Positions 34,814 to 47,935 are shown, counted from the first letter of the stretch. The stretch: 64,000 nt of DNA from Chloranthus sessilifolius (GCA_021018995.1 CM037587.1:18539366-18603365), one strand, 5' to 3'. A program made the numbers and translations. The notes: generated by a model not told the origin, from the sequence alone.

Positions 34814-36436
34814 ACCAGTGAGGACACTACTCCAAATGGTTTGGGGGTGTGGAGTCTGCCAATAGAATAGTTAATTTTAGTGCAATAATGGTGATTTAAC
34901 TAAGATGAATAAAGTTAATTTCCACTTAACTTGACACAATGAGGAAACATGTAAAAAATTTAAACATTTTTGTAGACTTTTGAAAACAGAAAAAGTTGAA
35001 TTTTGACACCACCATGAAGCTAATATTAGAAAATTTTTGAGTTAAGTACTCAGTGAGCCTAAGAGGAGAGAAACAGACGAAAATACAACCCATGAGTTAA
35101 ATTTGAAGACCATACCTAGTGAGATTTGGGCTTAAAATTTTCTTTTGAAGAGTGTTTTTGGCATTATTTCTGCTCTAAGGACTGATGAATCAAGACTTTG
35201 TCACTAGAAGTTGTGCAACTCCAAATCAAAACTAACTGACAGCACTTGTGAGACTAAGGAAATGATCGAAGGCCCTTATTTGGACAGTTTGAGCCTAAAA
35301 ATCCAACCTTTTAAAATCTGCCCTTTTACATATACCAGTTGAGCCTTAAAATCATACTCTTCTTTCACAAACACCAGAACACTTGCACCTTAAACTCATT
35401 ACCTGAGTTAACCTTACCGTCACTCTGAGAATTTAGAAGGTAAAGGAGAAGGAAGAAAAGATACTGAGAATGGTCCAATATTTTGTGGAAGGTGAAGAAA
35501 AGCATCTTGTGAACAGCTGCGTATCAATGGCAGTTGAGTGGCATTTCATCAAAAGAATGAATAAAGAAAATAAAAAGAGGAAAAGAAAGAGAAGTCTAGA
35601 GAACATCATCATCTGAAAAGTGAAAAGAAGAGGAAAAGCTGGCCACTTTGTCTCTGAAATAGAAGAGAAAGATGAATTTTTTACTAGAATTAAGGTTGTA
35701 AAGTCATGAACCACTCCTGACCTTGCTGATTTCTCAATTTGGATTCCCTTTTTACCCCTTTTATTCTGTACACCCCTCAGCCATAAGCCACATTACAACC
35801 CATTCTAAAAAGACCTTGTGGATCCAAAGTCAAATGAGCTGTCAAGTGGAGATGAAGAGTTGTCCAATCTATGGTGAAAATCTTTGAAGATGTCAGAAAT
35901 TAGAAGCTTGGCCTATGCTCATGCTTGCAAACCCATTTGGGGTCCGCAACTGCTCTTGAGCTATTGAGAATGTGAACACCCTCAGGATATTAATGTTGAG
36001 AGATAGCCCAAGTGAGAATTGGGTCTGAATTTTAACCCCATTGGGATTGTATCCAACCTAAATTTTGAATCAAAGGCAAGCTGGGTACTAATTTTTATAC
36101 ATTGAAATTCTAATGTTAAATGAATGATGGTCAGGCAAACACATGTTAACTTTTAAGTTTTAAATGGCTTGCAACATTGCTGCAATTTCCTCTAACTGTT
36201 AAATAAATTTACTGTGGAATGAAACTTTAAACATTCGAATTTGTGTTGTCATTATCTGCACTATACTTAACTGACTCTAATGGTGAAGTTTGTGGGTGTC
36301 TCCACTGAAAACCCTCAGGAGACTTCACTCCTCCACTAGGGATCACCTAGGGGTTTAAAAGGCTTGGTACATATGCTAAATGTAGCCGTGATCCCTACGA
36401 AAGTGGCGTTTACAACTTTGCTAAGGGACTAGCAAA
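34814..36436. other. E2 3' internal region, no gene seen
   Basis: About 1.6 kb between the small ORF and the polypurine tract. The text is A/T-rich and has no recognisable domain. The minus ORF at 35433-35714 has low complexity and no family resemblance. Confidence 0.55.
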
Positions 36437-36453
36437 GATTAGGTTTAGGGGTG
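36437..36453 (+). other. E2 polypurine tract region
   Basis: GATTAGGTTTAGGGGTG, purine-rich, directly before the 3' LTR start TGTTAAG. Confidence 0.6.
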
Positions 36454-36695
36454 TGTTAAGACCAAAAAAGTACCACTTTTCACCCCTTAACTTAATCTCT
36501 GTTGGACCCTTAATCATTTAATAAAAGTGTTTTAAGCCTGTTTTGTAGGTAATGAACATCAGCTGCAATAAGGCCTTAATCCTGCTAAGGAGCCCACTTT
36601 TGCCCCAGAAGTCTCTCAAAAGAAGGGAAGCTAGAGCTAGACAAGAACTTGACTACATGAAGGCAAAGCACAGCAGCAACAGAGCAAGAAATGAG

Positions 36696-37296
36696 CCTCG
36701 CGCAGTTGCCGCAGGGTTCAAAGGATTTAGAAAGTAAGCCTCGCGCAGTCCTCGCGAGTTTCCCAAAACTTCATACCAATTGTCGGCGCTGTTCTCGCAC
36801 AGTTTAGTGATAGAAAGGCTTCAGAATCATGACTCGCGCAGCTCTCGAAGGTCAAGCACTTAAATGCTGTGTAGTTTCGTGCAGCTCAAGAAAGCAGCAC
36901 TCAAAATCGTGGGCAGTTCACTCAAATAAGCTGAGGAGAGAGAGAGAGCTCCAGGTATTTCTGTGCACAGCTGTTGCGCAGTGGTCGCGGGATGTAAAAC
37001 TTCAGAAAAACCTCTCGCGCAGTTCAGAGATCAATGCACATCACGCCCCCACGAGGATCCTCGTGAAGATCCATTGAGAAACAAACTGCTCGCGCGATTC
37101 TCGCACCATTCAGAAGGAAAGTGCAATCCCGCGAAGACCAGAGCAATCCAGCGAGGATTCAATGCTCTATCGCGCGACTCCTTAAGCTGCAAACTAAGAC
37201 AACCCCGCGATGACTAGAATATCAAGTTAATCCAATCTCGCGAAGATTGTGCTACCACGCGACAGTCTTGGAAACTAGTGCTACCTGGCGAGGCTC
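36696..37296. repeat. E2 3' LTR array of TCGCGCAGTT/TCGCGAG motifs
   Basis: Units include CCTCGCGCAGTTG, CCTCGCGAGTTTCC, GACTCGCGCAGC, CCTCTCGCGCAGTTC, TGCTCGCGCGATTC, CTATCGCGCGACTCC and ATCTCGCGAAGATTG, all upstream of the TATA box. Confidence 0.88.
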
Positions 37297-37478
37297 TGGA
37301 CTCTAACTCTCCCTCACTTTTGTAGAGGACATTCTGGGAACTTCCAACAATTAGGGCACGCACTCCAATGCTCCAATTTCTATGCACGCACCTCAAGGCA
37401 TCCAAGGAATAATATTAGGCCACATGGCATCATTAAAATTAGGGTTTCCTAACTCTAATGCACCGCCAAACTGACTGC

Positions 37479-37486
37479 TATATAAA
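37479..37486 (+). promoter_or_regulatory. E2 3' LTR TATA box
   Basis: TATATAAA in CTGACTGCTATATAAACC, matching 22117-22124. Confidence 0.7.
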
Positions 37487-38955
37487 CCTAAGCTTGGTTT
37501 AGGTTTAGGAGACTCCTCTTAGAATAGAATTTTGTCTATCTTCTTCTTGCAGTACCTGTAGATCTCTAGTAAGGTTTAGGTAGATTTCTTTTTACTTTTT
37601 CTTCTCTCCATAGCCCAGCACTTGCTGGCTATGCATCTGTATGCTTATTTGGTTTAGATTTAATGGAATTTCATGATTGGGTGTTTTACATGTATGGGAT
37701 TGAAGTTTGAGATTGAGTTATTCTGTACAAGGCTGTTGCCTTGAGATCCTCCATTGATAGGTTGTATTATGAGCAATGGAGAACTATTTTTAGAGACCTA
37801 TTTAGATCCAAGTGACCTGTGTGTCTAGGCTAACATTCTCCCATACAAGCCTAACCCCACCACAGGATCCACTAGATCTGAAATCCCCATGGGAGCTTGT
37901 GCTTGTAGCCTTGTAAACATGGTGGTGACAGCAGTGTTCTTGTTCTGTTTTGGTCCTTTGTGAGGAGGATAGCCACTGGGATAGTCTGTGACCATTTAAG
38001 TCGATAGGTTATAGCCTTAGGGTGAGGCCAATCCACAGATCCAAGATAGATTCTTCTTCTCTGCACTTGTGCTTGTAGCCCCGTGAGAGATTGTGCATAG
38101 ACAAACTCCCCTGTATTTGTATAGACCCGCCATTAGATGGCAGATCTGGTTTGGTTATAGAGATTGTAGGCTTGTGACTGGATCACTGCAGTCTTTCTAC
38201 AGCAGTGGACAGCTAGACCTAAGGCTGTACTCAAACTCTTGCTGGTTCTGTGTCTAGGCTAACATGCTCCCATACAGGCCTAGCCCCACACATAGCACTT
38301 TAGAGGTTGAGGTTTCCTATGGATTCTTGTGCTTGTAGCCTGGATGAAATAGTGCTTACAATGATAGACTTGTCCTGACCCATCTCTGGACTGTGGTTCC
38401 CCAGTTGGATAGTCTGTGACCATTTAAGTGGACAGGTTATAGCCATAAAGGGATTGGATCATGGCACAGAGATGAGTTGGATTCTTTCTCCTCAGTGGTG
38501 ATAATGTAGCCATTGGACAGGACTTCTATAGCAGTAGATCTGAATTTGAGTCATGAAACCCATCAGATATGAACCTAATTACATACCCCTTTTATATTTA
38601 TTTTCCCACTCCATCCGTTTTCTCAACCCTTTCTATGGTTTAGACATTAAGTTACCTTAGGATTTAGAATTTAGTGACCTTAAATCTCCTTCCATTTAGG
38701 ATTGCCAAATCTGTAGTCAGATCTGGAGAGTCTACTAATGATGGCTCCCTCGGAGCTTTAGATCAACTTTCCCTATGGGACAAACTCTTACTTATCAAAA
38801 CTTGCTACAACAGGCCTTGTATCTTGCAGGACTGTGCATATTTTAGGCTTGCTACTCCGTAATCATCACTCTACCTTTCACTCATTTTTTATTTACCCCA
38901 TTCTTATCATTGTCTCCAATAAAGTCAGTAGCAAGCACTTAAAAATATCCCAACA

Positions 38956-40880
38956 CCAGGTCATGGCCATTTTCATCGGGGCCATGCCCAATTTTTTCCA
39001 AACACCTACACCTAACCTTTCATCATCCCCATACATCCCCCACACCTTCCCTTTTCCCAATGACTCATCTCATCCAACCCATATCCTACTACCTACCATG
39101 GCCATGCCCGATCATACCAGGACCATGCCCAATTTTTCCTCCACTCCCTCATCTACGTCTCATCACCCCTTAAATCCACTATCCACATCCGATGCCCCCT
39201 CCATGGACATGATGGAGGAGATGTTCCAAGCCTACTCCTCATGAAAGGCTTCTCAAAATACCTCTCCTCCACACCCCATGCCAATGAACCCATCCCATAC
39301 CCTAGCCAATTTCCAGGCCTCACTCCCCCATGACCCCCATCAACCTCCATAATCCACACCATCCAAACCCCCACGCCTCAAGGCCCCATGGCCCAACCTC
39401 CCACTGCCCATACACCCCAAGGCCCAATGGCCCAATCTCTAACCCCCACATGCCCCAAGATTCATTGGCCAAACCCCCTTTTTCCACATATCCCAGGGCC
39501 CCATGGGCTAATACCCCACCACCCAGACCTATCAAGGGCCCATGGCCCAGACCCATCAAGGGCCCGTGGACCAGACCCACTCAGGGCCCATGGCCTAGAC
39601 CCATCTAAGGCCCATGGCCAAAACCTGTCAAGGGCCCACGACCCAAACCTATCAAGGGCCCATAGCCCAAACCCATCAGTGGCCCATGGCCTAAAATGAC
39701 CAAGGCATCATGGCCCAAACCCAAACCCCACACTCATACCTTCCACAATACCCCTAACATTTCACCCAGCCTCCACCCCCAAGTCAAACCCTACTCCAAA
39801 CCCAATTCTCCCATAGCCCCACACCCTAAGGCCATCTCCAAACCTCCCCCCATACCCAATGGAGCCATCAGGCCCCACCTCAAAACCAAAATCCCATCAC
39901 CCAACAAACCTTTCCTCATCCCCAATGGGCTCAACCAACCCCTACTCATGTCATTCTCATCCAACCTGTGCTACAATAACAAGAGAATCCCGCCCTCACT
40001 GCATATTATACCGACTAGTATAGGAAGACGAGATTAGGAATAGCGGGGCCTACACTGGGCCATTGACCAGCCTTCACACTCCTCCTATAATTGCCCACCC
40101 TTTGGTGGCCCAGAGTGAAGTCCAACTAATGGCTAAAAAAGTGGCCCCTATATCGAAAGAGTCAGAGCAACTAAAAGAATAATTGGACAAAATACAAAAG
40201 CATCTAATGAAAATGGGTGGTGCTGAAATCTATGCCATGGACTTCACAGATTTATGTTTGTTCGCTGAGGTCCCCCTGCCCCCCAAATTTAAAATGCCGG
40301 CCTTTGACAAATATAATGGCACTGGCAATCCTATTGCGCACTTGAAGTCCTACTGTGGGGACATGTGCCAATACGGAGGGGACGAAAGACTACTAATAAA
40401 AGTCTTTCGGAAGAGTCTAACCGGTCTGACTTTGAGATGGTTCACATCTTTAGAACCATCCATGATGAAAATGTGGAGGGACTTGACGCACCTCTTTCAA
40501 GAACAATATGTCTACAATATAAACTTGTGCTGCGAAAGTCGGACTTGGCCCATTTAAGACAGAACTAGAATGAGACCTTCAGCGACTACTTAGGATGTTG
40601 GAGAGCACAGGCAGCTCAGGTCAGAAATAGGATACCTGACGATGAGCAGATCGAAATGATTTCAATGAATACTCTGTCAGTGATCTCGTACTTTTTAATG
40701 TACCAACAACAGTCCAGCTTTGCTGATCTGGTGAGAAATGCTAACCAATGTGAGAATGCCATCAGGGAGGGCCGTTTGAATAAGAACGTGTTGAGTGGAC
40801 CCAGTGGGGTTAGAAGATTTTCAGAACAAAGGAACGAGAAGAGAACAGGGGCCGATATTTAGAACATTACCAATACCAGG
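38956..40880 (+). pseudogene. gag: E3 gag, main part
   Basis: The Pro/Ser/Thr-rich N-terminal text continues after E2, followed by a 24-bp minisatellite (39520-39710), and then the Retrotrans_gag core at 40183-40557 (PKFKMPAFDKYNGTGNP, MCQYGGDERLLIKVFRKSL) and a helical part to 40862 (CENAIREGRL). Frames change several times. The capsid core is typical of the Tat lineage. Confidence 0.82.
39520..39715 (+). repeat. 24-bp minisatellite inside E3 gag
   Basis: About seven imperfect units near ATCAAGGGCCCATGGCCCAG, with a 24-bp period. As 24 is a multiple of three, the array codes for an eight-residue repeat in any frame (for example GPWPRPIK). Confidence 0.85.
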
Positions 40881-41014
40881 CCCAATAATAATACTACCCT
40901 ATTTCAATTTCAGGCAGCCCCGCTAGCACCAATAAGAACTCCGCAGATGCAGAGAGTAGGAAATGGGCAAGGAATACAAATGACTCCGAACAGAGAAGAG
41001 CCCGTTATGATCGA

Positions 41015-42037
41015 GTGTTCACACCCTTGGGGCAGTCTTTGAGTGTACTCTTATCTTTGTTAGTGGAAAAGAGGTTAGTCACTATCCATCAACCGCAACC
41101 TCCCCCTCTCCCGATCCTGAAGAACTATAACCTAAATACCCACTGCAATTATCATCAGGGCCCGGGTCACCCGATCGATCGCTGCTTTCCATTGAAGCAC
41201 ACAATCCAAGATTTGATTGACGTTGGGAAAATAATTCCACCTACACCTTCTCAGCATGCGAATATTCACCAGGTGCCATTACCCCCACATCCGACCGGAG
41301 GAGCAGGTCCCAGACCCACCGTCGGAATGGTAGAAAGTGAAGAGGAGTTTAAATTCGATCCATTCGATTACATCAGTGATCGGGAGAGTTATGTAGCGCC
41401 GTTGTCAAGAAATGCTGAAGAGAGAAATATCTGGGTAATCGAATCCCTGAATTTGTCAGATTATTTCCCTAACCCGACTCCACAAATTGAATCTCAGGGC
41501 ATACTTTCCATCACCCACTCCTGTCAATTATGTACATATCAATGCATACCAACTATATTCCATCACCCCCATCAATTACCCAATAAACCAATAGGCCCCC
41601 AATCCTCCACCACCAACAAACTACCAATGGCCTGCGCCCCCCCATTACCTCCGGTTCAACCACCTGCAAACTCTGCCACCCCCATCAATTATCTAGTGGC
41701 CCATCAAACCCCCGATACCCCGCCAGCACCTATCAGCTATCAATGGCCTACTTTTACCCCCTTTCCCTCAGTACCACCATCCTTAAGCTTCACCACCCCC
41801 ATTCGACCCAATTTTACCACCCACCCATCCATCACTGAGATAAGCCAGGTCTTACCTACCATCCTAGAGCCATTAGTACATGCACTTAAAGTGCCGACAG
41901 TCATACCATTCCAGCTCTCAGGACCAACCTATGATCCACATCAGGTCCCATTGAGCTATGAGCAAACTAATGCTAACACCGGCAGTAGCAGCAGGGAGGG
42001 GGAGTGGACTTCGTTACCAGATCGAGAAAATTTTTGA
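41015..42037 (+). pseudogene. E3 gag-pol linker with CHHC-type knuckle
   Basis: A 340-codon frame contains HCNYHQGPGHPIDRC near 41145, followed by PLKHTIQDLIDVGKI. This Cys/His word is the usual nucleocapsid motif of Tat-lineage polyproteins. The remainder is Pro/Thr-rich. It leads into the protease segment. Confidence 0.8.
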
Positions 42038-42105
42038 AATAGTCCGAGGCAACGAAGAGGTAGCAATCGCAATAAAGAACAACAATTGCACTAGCATTCA
42101 AGAAA

Positions 42106-42660
42106 ATGAGTCGAGAGCATATATTAGAGACTCAGCTGAGAAGAATGCATGCCCATATAACTGTATGGGATCTATTGATGACTTTCCCACTCCATGTCCA
42201 AGCATTAATGGGGGCACCCAATGCCATTTCATTTTCAGATGAGATTGGGCAAATAATTGGACAAGTGATGGCACCCAATGCCATTTCATTTTCGGATGCA
42301 GATCTGTTGGAGGAGGGAAATAGTCATGCTAAATCCCTCAACATTACTATCGAATCTGGGAACATGATAATTCCCTTAGTTCTAATTGATAACGGGTCAA
42401 CTCTAAAACTGTGCCTGTGAGGACTGCCACCAAGAACGGCATGGATCCCTATATGCTAAGGCCGACAAGGACTAGCGCTCGGGGATTTGATAATATAAGA
42501 AGATAAATAATGGGAGAGGTCGATCTGGAATTAGTAATTGGGCCCATGACCTTCTCTATACCTTTTCAAGTGATGGATATCAAATCTTCTTTTAATTTAC
42601 TAATAGGACACCCGTGGTTACATGAGGTCGGGGTGATACCTTCTACCCTCTATTAAAAGC
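42106..42660 (+). pseudogene. E3 protease segment
   Basis: The block ITVWDLLMTFPLHVQALM is followed by ESGNMIIPLVLIDNGSTL, the Tat-type protease with a D-N-G-S active-site word, and by FNLLIGHPWLH-type text near 42600. Stops interrupt it after 42418. A local duplication repeats the word GGCACCCAATGCCATTTCAT at 42212 and 42269. Confidence 0.8.
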
Positions 42661-43763
42661 TAAAATTCATATCCGGGTAGAAGGTGATCACCATCATTGG
42701 TGAAGGGCATGATGAGAAAGATAAAGCCACTCATAGCATTGAAAATCCTAAAGTAATGGATGTGCCACATACTGAGGAGGACACCGACCTCCACAGTTTC
42801 GAGTATGAGGTATCGGCAATAGGCCCAGAACCCCGAGAAACATCACTTCTACAATTGGCAGCGGAATGGAAGCAGTGGTGGCCATGCTCCAGAAATGGGG
42901 CTATTAGAAAGGCAGAGGGCTCGGGCCTAGACTTCAAGGTAGAAGAGAGTCAGTTGTTGCCAAGGGGTAGAAAGTTCGATTCGGGTTAGGTTACAAGCCC
43001 ACAGAGGAAGAGGTTCGAGAGGCCAAAGAGAAAGTCAGGGTCGCTGCAGCTGTAAGAGCTCGAGGGATCAACATAGAAGAGGAACGTCCCCCTAGGCCGC
43101 ACATCAGGGAATCCTTTGTCAGTGCTGGGGTCATAAAGATTGATCGAAATGGGATAACTCATCTGACTCCACACAAACCCATAGCCCCTGTCTATCCCAC
43201 CAATCCCACATCTCCCTTCCCAATCTTGAAATAGATCTGGCTGCCCTATCCCTATTTGAGGAGCAGCATTCCATACCTGAACAAACTCTTCATGTGGTAA
43301 ACCACCACAGGACTTTGAGGATGAAATCTAAGATGAACCTATGGTCTATATGATGGAGGCCGGTCCAGAAGAGTCACATTCGCCAGCCTCCTACATCCAA
43401 AAAGGTAAAGGGGCATCAAGTCAAGTACACAATTGGGCATCTTTGCCCCAAACTCTAGAAGCAGGGAGTGGCCTAAAGTTTGGCACTTGTTGCAAAAAAA
43501 AACAACCTATAAAAAATGAGATAAACCCTTGGCAGGCAATACCTCGTATATATAGCAACCCGCCTTGCCAAGGGACCGTCTCTGAAGAAAACAAAAATCT
43601 CAAAAATATGGAAAAAGTATAAAATCTCAAAAACATTGAAAAAATCCAAAGTCTAAAAATATCATCATTAAAAATTCTAGAAAAAGTCTCACAAAAAAAT
43701 GCCTTAATTGAAATGCTCGTCCCATGTAAAATTGACCCCTTTCCTATAGAAATATAAGAAGAG
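42661..43763. other. E3 protease-RT linker, decayed
   Basis: Polyprotein linker with short broken frames (for example 42684-42989 and 43341-43622) and A-rich text near 43600-43720. No domain recognised. Confidence 0.5.
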
Positions 43764-45420
43764 GTGGGAGTTATGAGTCTGGACGAGGATATCACCTTTG
43801 AGGAGCTCCCTAATGAGCTCCTTGACCGGTTTGCCAACTTTGAGCATGGCCCTACCCTGATTGTAGAAGAAACTGAGGACATCAATCTAGGGACTAAGGA
43901 GATTCCCAGAATAACCAAAATAGGAACGTCACTGTCTCCTGAGGAAAGAAAAAGCATGCTCGACTTCCTTTGGTCATACCAAGAAATTTTTGCTTGGTCA
44001 TACGAGGACATGCCTGGTTTGGACACCGATTTGGTCGAGCATGAGTTGCCTCTCTACCCTGATGTGAAGCCGGTTAAGTAGAAGCTGAGACATTTCCGAC
44101 CCGAGTGGATGTTGAAAGTCAAAGATGAGGTCATCAAGCAGTATGATGCAGGGTTTCTTATGGTATCTAAATACCCACAGTGACTAGCCAATATTGTGTC
44201 GGTGCTGAAGAAAGATGGAAAGGTTTGCATGTGTATCGATTTCCGTAATTTGAACAGGGCAAGCCCGAAGGACAATTTCCCACTTCCGCACATTGACATC
44301 TTGGTTGATAATACTGTCAAGCATGGAATTTCTTTTATGGATGGATTTTCAGGATACAATTAGATAAAGATGGCAGAGGCTGACAGAGAGAAGACAACGT
44401 TCATTACCCCCTAGGGAACCTTTTACTATCGAGTCATGCCATTTGGGCTGAAGAATGCAGGTGTAACGTACCAAAGAGCTATAACCACACTGTTTCATGT
44501 CATGATGCACCAAGAAATTGAGGTATATGTCGATGATATGATAGCCAAGTCACCAGAGCGAGGCGATTAGTTGGTAAACCTCCAGAAACTATTTTAGAGG
44601 CTGAGAAAGTACAGGTTACGTCTGAATCCATAGAAGTGCACATTTGGCGCTATGTCTGAGAAACTGTTGGGGTTCATCGTCAGCAGGAGAGGAATCGAGG
44701 TCGACCCCGTCAAACTCAAAGCTATCACAGAAATGCCACCGCCATCTACTGAGAAAGAAGTTAGAGGGTTCTTAGGCAGATTACAATATATCAGTCGGTT
44801 CATTGCACAGCTAATGCCCATCTACACGCCGATCTTCAAGCTACTAAGGAAGAACTCGCCCGTTGAATGGAATGATGATTGTCAGGTAGCATTCGATAAA
44901 ATCAAAAGCTACCTCCTTAACCCACCTGTGTTGGTACCACTCGAGCCAGGGAGACCACTCTTGATGTATCTCTCCACGACGGAAGTCTCAATGGGACGTG
45001 TCTTAGGGCAACATGACTAGATAGGAAGAAGAGAGCAGGCCATTTACATCTAAGCAAGAAGTTTACTGACTATGAAATGCGCTATTCTCATCTAGAGAAA
45101 GCATGTCTAGCTCTTGTATGGGCTACTCAGAGGCTCCGCCATTGCTTGCTATCTCAGGCCGTTCTACTCTTAGCCCGAATGGATCCATTAAAATTTATGT
45201 TCGAGAAGCCGGCCCTCACTAGATGGACTGCACGATGGTAGCTTTTATTAGCTAAGTTTGACATCACGTACGTCACACAGAAGTCGATTAAGGGACAGAC
45301 ACTCGCCGATCATCTTGCCAACAATCCTTTGCCAGATTATGAGCCTTTGAAGACTGAGTTCCCCAATGAGGACATCCTTTTCATGAAGGAAGATGATACA
45401 GAAGAAGCAGAGGAATCATA
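43764..45420 (+). pseudogene. pol: E3 reverse transcriptase and first RNase H
   Basis: The RT begins with FAWSYEDMPGLDTDLVEHEL. The palm words CIDFRNLNRASPKDNFPLPH and MPFGLKNAGVTYQRA and the catalytic YVDDM near 44530 are kept, followed by the thumb (VRGFLGRLQYISRFIAQL) and a conventional RNase H to about 45420 (RYSHLEKACLALVWATQRLR). Many in-frame TAG stops occur where related elements have Gln or Trp codons. It is dead as a protein. Confidence 0.9.
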
Positions 45421-45850
45421 GGTAATATAATTTGACGGGGCAGCCAATTCCGAGGGTCAGGGAGTTGGTGCCATTCAAATCTCACCAAAAGGATCCTATG
45501 TACCAGTCTCTATCAAGCTCAACCTCCCTTGCACTAATAACATGGCTGAGTATGAAGCTTGTGCCGCTGGTTTGTAGACGGCTCTCGATCAAAATGTAAC
45601 TCACCTCTAGGTGTTTGGCGATTCACAGTTAATTATATGCTAGACGAATGGTGACTGGAAGAAAAAAGATGAGAAATTGATCCCTTACCATGAGCATCTT
45701 GGGGATCTGATAGCTTGCTTCCAAGATGTGACATTCTCATATGTCCCTCGGATAAGAAATCACTTTGCCGATGCACTAGCAACATTGGCATCAATGATAG
45801 AAATCCCGTATGGTGCTGAGATGATTTCGATCATGATCGAGCAAAGGAAT
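45421..45850 (+). pseudogene. E3 second (archaeal-like) RNase H
   Basis: The words FDGAANSEGQGVGAIQISP, CTNNMAEYEAC and VFGDSQLII define the additional RNase H characteristic of Tat-lineage elements. Its Asp/Glu/Asp positions are legible. TAG stops interrupt it at two or more positions. Confidence 0.88.
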
Positions 45851-47158
45851 GAGCCGACCTTCTGCCTCCAGATTGAGGAACCTACAAAGCCTGATGATGA
45901 GCCACCTTGGTTCTCAGATACTAAGAATTTCCTCGAGACACTAACTTTCCCTAAGGGTACATCCAAGACAGATCGACGAACCATCCAACGTCTAGCGGCA
46001 AGCTATGTCATTTACGGGGAATGCCTTTACAAGCGATCCTATAATAATATTTTACTAAGATGCCTTACGAAAAGTGAAGCGATCAATATCATGAAGGAGA
46101 TCCATGAGGGACTATGCGGAGCCCACGTCAGCGGTCACATGGTTGCTAGGAAAATTTTGCGACAAGGATACTTTTGAACCACTATGGAATTAGATTGCTG
46201 TAAACATGTTCAGAAATGCTACAGGTGTCAAGAACACTCCAGTCTGATACACGCTCTTGCCATTGATCTACAGTGCATGACCACTCCTTGGCCATTTGCT
46301 ACCTGGGGCCTTGACGTCGTTGGAATGATTCATCCAAAAGCATCAAACGAGAATCGGTTCATCCTCGTTGCCATTGAATACTTCACAAAGTGGGTTGAAG
46401 CAGCATCATACGCCAATATCATGGCCAGTCACGTCGAGAAGTTTCTCAAGAATAATATTGTGTGTCGATTTGGAGTACCCAAAGATATCATCATAAACAA
46501 CGACATAAATTTTGCGAATAAGTACATCTGAGCCTTCTGTGAGCAATACAAAATCAAGTACCATCGCTCGTCACCTTATTGGCCTCAAACTAATGGAGCC
46601 GTAGAAGGCGCAAACAAAATGGTCATCTGTATCCTTGAGAAAATGGTCGTCACCTATCGAGATTAGAGCGAGATGTTGTAATTTGCTTTGTGGGCTTACA
46701 GAACATCAATCTGTACCGCTATAGGTGCAACACCATTCTCCCTTATGATTGGAACTGAGGTCGTCCTACCAGTGGGGTTGAAGTACCCTCGCTTTGAATC
46801 CTTATGGAATCAGGCTTACCTAAAGTAGAAAGAGAGAGATCTCACTTCGAACAATTGAACTTATTGGACGAGAAGAGACTCCTAGCCTTGTGTCACACTC
46901 AAAGTTTATCAGGAGCGAATCGCACGCGCTTAAAATAAATGTGTTTGCGGTTGAGATTTGAAGATAGGGGACACTGCGCTGAAGAAGATCTTCCCATCCC
47001 TCCATGCCGATCCAAGAGGAAAGTTCAAGCCAAACTGGGAAGGACCTTACGTCATCCAAGAAGTGCTTCCAGGATATGCCATCCGCCTCGCCACCATGGA
47101 CGGAGATCATCTTCCTGAGCCCATCAACGCTGGATACGTCCGACGATTCTACTCTTAG
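45851..47158 (+). pseudogene. E3 integrase, broken
   Basis: The HHCC module (HEGLCGAHVSGHMVARKILR ... CCKHVQKCYRC) is followed by the core with WGLDVVGMIHP, then IIINNDINF where SDN is expected, so the second catalytic Asp appears as Asn, and finally GAVEGANK with Glu kept. The C-terminal GPY-type domain (NWEGPYVIQEVLPGYAIRL) ends at 47158. TAG and TGA stops interrupt it. Confidence 0.88.
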
Positions 47159-47795
47159 TCTATCGCGATAAGGTAAGTATTGATGAAACAGATACGTGAC
47201 TGCTTAAGAACCACCCAAAAGAGGCCATCATTCCAAGCATAGTAGCCAAAAAGCATCCCTAAAAATGATGATATCTCTTGCGACCCCATTTGATCCCGGG
47301 CCTTTTTCTTTTAATAACCCTTTCCCCCCAAAAAAAAAAAATCTGTGTATGTACATACAAAAAGAAGAGAGAAGTGAAATTACCATCAAAATCCAAAAAA
47401 TCAAAAAAATAAAACCACAAAGAGATTGCCTGAAATAAAATGAAAAGAACAAAAATCATGGGGCATGTATAGTAAAGCCCCTAAGGAAGAAAGTATGTTG
47501 AGAAAACTGAAGCCGTATCAAGGAAACCCTTTTAGCCCAGCAAACCTTCAAATCCTAGCTTAACCCATAGCCAAGCTACACCCTGAAGAAAGCCCTCTTT
47601 AGGTTTATAAGCAGTCATAATATCTGTTAAGTCAACACAAGCCAAGTTGTGAGACGACACCAGAACCTCGTCCAGCCGGCTATGATGGAATTGACGTCTA
47701 TGTCGTGGCTTTTGAAAATGAATAAAAGAAATAAAGAAATAAAAAAGGAAAAAATATAATAAAAATACAAGCTCAACGGAAGATGGACGTAGTGA

Positions 47796-47935
47796 AAACC
47801 CGAAAGGGTGCTACGGGTAAAAACAACGAGTTTGTGCAGACCAGGTGAAAACTCGAAAGGGCGCTTAGGGTAAGAGAGCAAAACCCATGGATGTGGTGAA
47901 AACCTGAAGGGGCGCCACGAGTAAAAAAGGGGAGA
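47796..47935 (+). repeat. Three units of GTGAAAACCCGAAAGGG
   Basis: Units at about 47795, 47848 and 47897 (GTGAAAACCCGAAAGGGTGC, GTGAAAACTCGAAAGGGCGC, GTGAAAACCTGAAGGGGCGC), each followed by a GGGTAA-like word. They lie in the otherwise gene-free 47159-48680 region. Confidence 0.75.

Larger units (their letters stand above)
21092..38955 (+). mobile_element. E2: Athila-like LTR retrotransposon, complete but inactive
   Basis: A 17.9-kb element has LTRs at 21092-23601 and 36454-38955, a decayed tRNA-Asp primer site, gag, protease, RT/RNase H, integrase, a spacer with a motif array, ORF3, a further small ORF and a polypurine tract. In about 300 aligned LTR bases (22201-22500 against the matching stretch from 37562) I counted 14 mismatches, fewer than in E3, which fits its inner position. 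Gag-pol is the best preserved in the window, with few frameshifts. Confidence 0.95.
36454..38955 (+). repeat. E2 3' LTR
   Basis: 2502 bp, colinear with 21092-23601, starting TGTTAAGACC and ending CCCAACA. CG dinucleotides in the motif array (36696-37296) are better kept here than in the 5' copy. TATATAAA is at 37479. Confidence 0.95.

Noticed and set aside
39153..39580. Gly/Trp-rich minus-strand frames
   Set aside because: They are the reverse reading of the GGCCCATGG minisatellite in E3 gag.
43421..44026. Minus-strand frame of 201 codons
   Set aside because: Shadow of the E3 linker and RT on the plus strand, with no family resemblance of its own.
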